From DSWT01 sp035415725 (lineage in GTDB: Bacteria; Chloroflexota; Anaerolineae; B4-G1; SLSP01), in the NCBI GenBank assembly GCA_035415725.1, contig DAOOGN010000127.1, positions 1-8,313 on the forward strand: a DNA stretch of 8,313 bases, given 5' to 3'. Each line of letters begins with the position of its first letter. Within the stretch, counting starts at the first letter, position 1. Shown one piece after another: positions 7,419-8,313 of the stretch. Under the pieces are notes generated by a model that did not search any database, had not been told where the DNA came from, and worked only from the letters and a program-made list of their open reading frames with translations. Position numbers and translations under genes: made by a program.

Positions 7419-7595
7419 ATGCCGGACGCAACCATTTCTATGGCCATAGGCGATGACCCTCTCCATCCCTCCAACTCCCTTTTTCTTCGCAAGCGGGGAA
7501 GAAGGGGGCGGAAAAATGGGGGTGTGGCGGGCGGCGAAGCCGCCCGCCACACCCCCTACAAAAATCCCCTTTCCCTGTGGGGTTTACGAGCCTGA
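7419..7595 (+). CDS. 58-codon ORF, possibly the 5' remnant of a broken gene
   Basis: ATG 7419 has a near-ideal ribosome binding site, GAGGTGAT (7408-7415), and lies about 40 bp after the candidate promoter at 7353-7380. The peptide starts MPDATISMAIGDD. From about residue 22 it becomes Arg/Gly-rich because the frame runs through palindromic DNA (7478-7508 and 7518-7556). It ends at a TGA inside the 23-bp repeat. I recognise no family. A well-equipped start leading into repeat sequence suggests that the original coding sequence was replaced or cut by repeat insertion, leaving a relic. Alternatives are a genuine small peptide or a leader for the cupin gene. Nothing shows that it is translated. 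Confidence 0.25.
   Translation: MPDATISMAIGDDPLHPSNSLFLRKRGRRGRKNGGVAGGEAARHTPYKNPLSLWGLRA
7478..7508. repeat. Imperfect hairpin, 11-bp stem with G-U pairs
   Basis: 7478-7488 (CCTTTTTCTTC) can pair as RNA with 7498-7508 (GAAGAAGGGGG), using three G-U pairs around a 9-nt loop. It lies just before the perfect hairpin at 7518-7556, so the two may be parts of one compound palindromic element. No T-run follows it. Confidence 0.35.
7518..7556. repeat. Perfect 18-bp inverted repeat (hairpin), GAA loop
   Basis: The left arm 7518-7535 (GGGGGTGTGGCGGGCGGC) and the right arm 7539-7556 are exact reverse complements around GAA (7536-7538). No T-run follows on the + strand. On the - strand the stem is followed by A and five Ts (complement of 7512-7517), so it could act as a terminator for - strand transcription, although no - strand gene is present here. 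It is best read as a GC-rich intergenic palindromic repeat. Confidence 0.75.
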
Positions 7596-7603
7596 ATAGA
7601 TAC
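7581..7603. repeat. Dispersed 23-bp repeat, copy 2
   Basis: This is the second copy of the element at 60-82 (22 of 23 identical, same orientation, core AGCCTGAATAGATAC). It directly precedes the ATCCGTGGC tandem units and lies 85 bp upstream of the cupin start. The stop codon of the 58-codon ORF falls within it. Confidence 0.6.
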
Positions 7604-7607
7604 AAAA

Positions 7608-7635
7608 ATCAGTGAAGATCCGTGGCATCCGTGGC
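7608..7635. repeat. Tandem ATCCGTGGC units
   Basis: ATCCGTGGC occurs twice in direct succession (7618-7626 and 7627-7635). A degenerate unit, ATCAGTGAAG, precedes them (7608-7617). Similar ATCxGTG words in tandem are, to my knowledge, recurrent in intergenic DNA of several bacterial phyla. No function can be assigned. Confidence 0.45.
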
Positions 7636-7687
7636 AAAAACTACACCAAAAGTACAGCATTTAATCCACAATCAGGAGGTAAAGGAA

Positions 7688-8068
7688 ATGACCGCTTATG
7701 TTGGGCCTATCGAAAAACTCACCGAAAAGAATAAAAACTTTCGCCAAGTGTTGTTCACCGGCAAGCACTTGCAACTCGTGGTGATGTGCTTGCCACCGGA
7801 GGAAGAGATCGGCAACGAGGTTCATGAGGACGTTGACCAGTTCTTCCGGATCGAAAAGGGCAGCGCCAAGTTCGTCATCAACAATACTGAGGAACATCTG
7901 GTCAGCGCAGGAGATGCCGTGGTCGTGCCGGCGGGCACTTATCACAACGTCATCAATACCTCTTCAACCAAGAAGCTCAAACTATATACCATCTATACCC
8001 CGCCGGAACATCCCGACGGGACCGTCCACAAGACGAAAGAAGAAGCCGAAGCCGCCGAACACCACTAA
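7688..8068 (+). CDS. Cupin domain-containing protein
   Basis: This 126-residue single-domain cupin starts at ATG 7688, with AGGAGG at 7674-7679 (8-nt spacing). The frame is open further upstream to a GTG at 7622, but that stretch crosses ATCCGTGGC repeats and is not believable coding sequence. Cupin motif 1 is seen as GNEVHEDVDQFFRIEKG (42-58). H46 is present, but the second histidine and the glutamate of the classic HxH...E pattern are replaced by D48 and Q51. Motif 2 is GDAVVVPAGTYHNVIN (75-90) with P81, G83, H86 and N90. The tail YTPPEHPDGTVHKTKEEA matches a common small-cupin ending. It probably binds a divalent metal, and its role could be an enzyme, sugar binding or stress-related. Its GC content is lower than that of the hydroxylase genes. 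It is probably monocistronic. Confidence 0.9.
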   Translation: MTAYVGPIEKLTEKNKNFRQVLFTGKHLQLVVMCLPPEEEIGNEVHEDVDQFFRIEKGSAKFVINNTEEHLVSAGDAVVVPAGTYHNVINTSSTKKLKLYTIYTPPEHPDGTVHKTKEEAEAAEHH

Positions 8069-8200
8069 GCAACCTGGATCATCACGATCAATGTTGCCAT
8101 TAAAGCTATAGCGGTGTAGAATTGAAATTGTGATTGATTGACTGAGGGGATCCGTGTATCAATCTATTCTCTAAGTACAGGAGGTGTTTTAGGATCTTCT

Positions 8201-8266
8201 ATGACTGGCCTGATGGTCATGGAGCCGGGAAGGTCATCTGTCTTGTATTACATTTATGGAGGTTAA
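8201..8266 (+). CDS. Possible 21-residue leader peptide ORF
   Basis: ATG 8201 opens a 21-codon frame (starting MTGLMVMEPG) that ends at TAA 8264-8266, two bases before the next gene's ATG at 8269. The ribosome binding site of that next gene (GGAGG, 8258-8262) is inside its last codons, a layout suited to translational coupling. A strong AGGAGGTG lies at 8179-8186, but about 15 nt from this ATG, which is too far to be ideal. This is weak evidence, and it may be a chance ORF. Elsewhere in 8069-8200 I see only a TTGACT (8138-8143) that might be a -35, without a good -10. Confidence 0.15.
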   Translation: MTGLMVMEPGRSSVLYYIYGG

Positions 8267-8268
8267 CC

Positions 8269-8313
8269 ATGAAACTCAGTGCACCCAAGCAAACAACTTT
8301 CATTGTCGCCGTG
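8269..8313 (+). CDS. Start of an unidentified gene, cut by the window end
   Basis: ATG 8269 is preceded by GGAGG (8258-8262) at 6-nt spacing. The 15 visible codons read MKLSAPKQTTFIVAV and stay open to the last base. The beginning, a short basic stretch followed by hydrophobic residues, would fit the start of a small membrane protein with a first transmembrane segment. From memory the MKLSAPKQ beginning resembles small hypothetical membrane proteins of Chloroflexota, but too little is present to name it. Confidence 0.6.
   Translation, partial: MKLSAPKQTTFIVAV

Noticed and set aside
7622..7687. Upstream GTG start for the cupin (adds 22 residues)
   Set aside because: The extension runs through tandem repeat DNA, and a strong AGGAGG is placed correctly for ATG 7688.
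8069..8097. Terminator after the cupin gene (GCAAC...GTTGC with inner GATC...GATC)
   Set aside because: The stem is only 5 + 4 bp with a 3x3 internal loop and no T-run follows, so it is too weak to call.

Overview
The window looks like a chromosomal stretch of a GC-rich bacterium. Gene style and protein flavour suggest an uncultured member of the Chloroflexota (an Anaerolineae-like lineage). Three things point that way: a STAND-like NTPase with a TPR tail, a CoxM/S/L-type molybdenum hydroxylase whose small MoaD-like partner begins with an ATVYIP-type sequence, and intergenic regions full of short palindromes and ATCCGTGGC-type tandem words. The taxonomic call is inference only. All genes supported here are on the + strand.

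Layout. 1-173 is a non-coding leader with a dispersed 23-bp repeat and a pair of 12-bp direct repeats. 174-3230 encodes a 1018-residue P-loop NTPase with a long Pro/Ala/Glu-rich linker and eight TPRs. After a 43-bp gap comes a tightly packed operon of three overlapping genes (3274-6876). They encode the FAD subunit, the 2Fe-2S subunit and the molybdopterin subunit of a xanthine dehydrogenase/CO dehydrogenase-family enzyme, in the order M-S-L. A 187-211-bp gap with a perfect 20-bp hairpin separates this from a MoaD/ThiS-like sulfur-carrier gene (7088-7351). 7352-7687 is a repeat-rich spacer with a good sigma70-type promoter, a 58-codon ORF that runs into a perfect 18-bp hairpin, the second copy of the 23-bp repeat, and tandem ATCCGTGGC units. 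A small cupin gene follows (7688-8068), then a 200-bp spacer and the first 15 codons of another gene (8269 onward).

How the genes work together. The three hydroxylase subunits should form one heterotrimeric (probably dimer-of-heterotrimers) enzyme. Electrons would pass from a substrate oxidised at Mo through two 2Fe-2S clusters to FAD. The MoaD-like protein could supply sulfur to molybdopterin. The substrate is not CO on motif grounds and cannot be named from sequence. The NTPase/TPR protein and the cupin have no evident functional link to the hydroxylase.

I did not find a convincing previously undescribed system. The most unusual items are the intergenic repeats and hairpins, the 58-codon ORF that may be a broken gene, the NTPase-linker-TPR architecture, and the hydroxylase of unassigned substrate.
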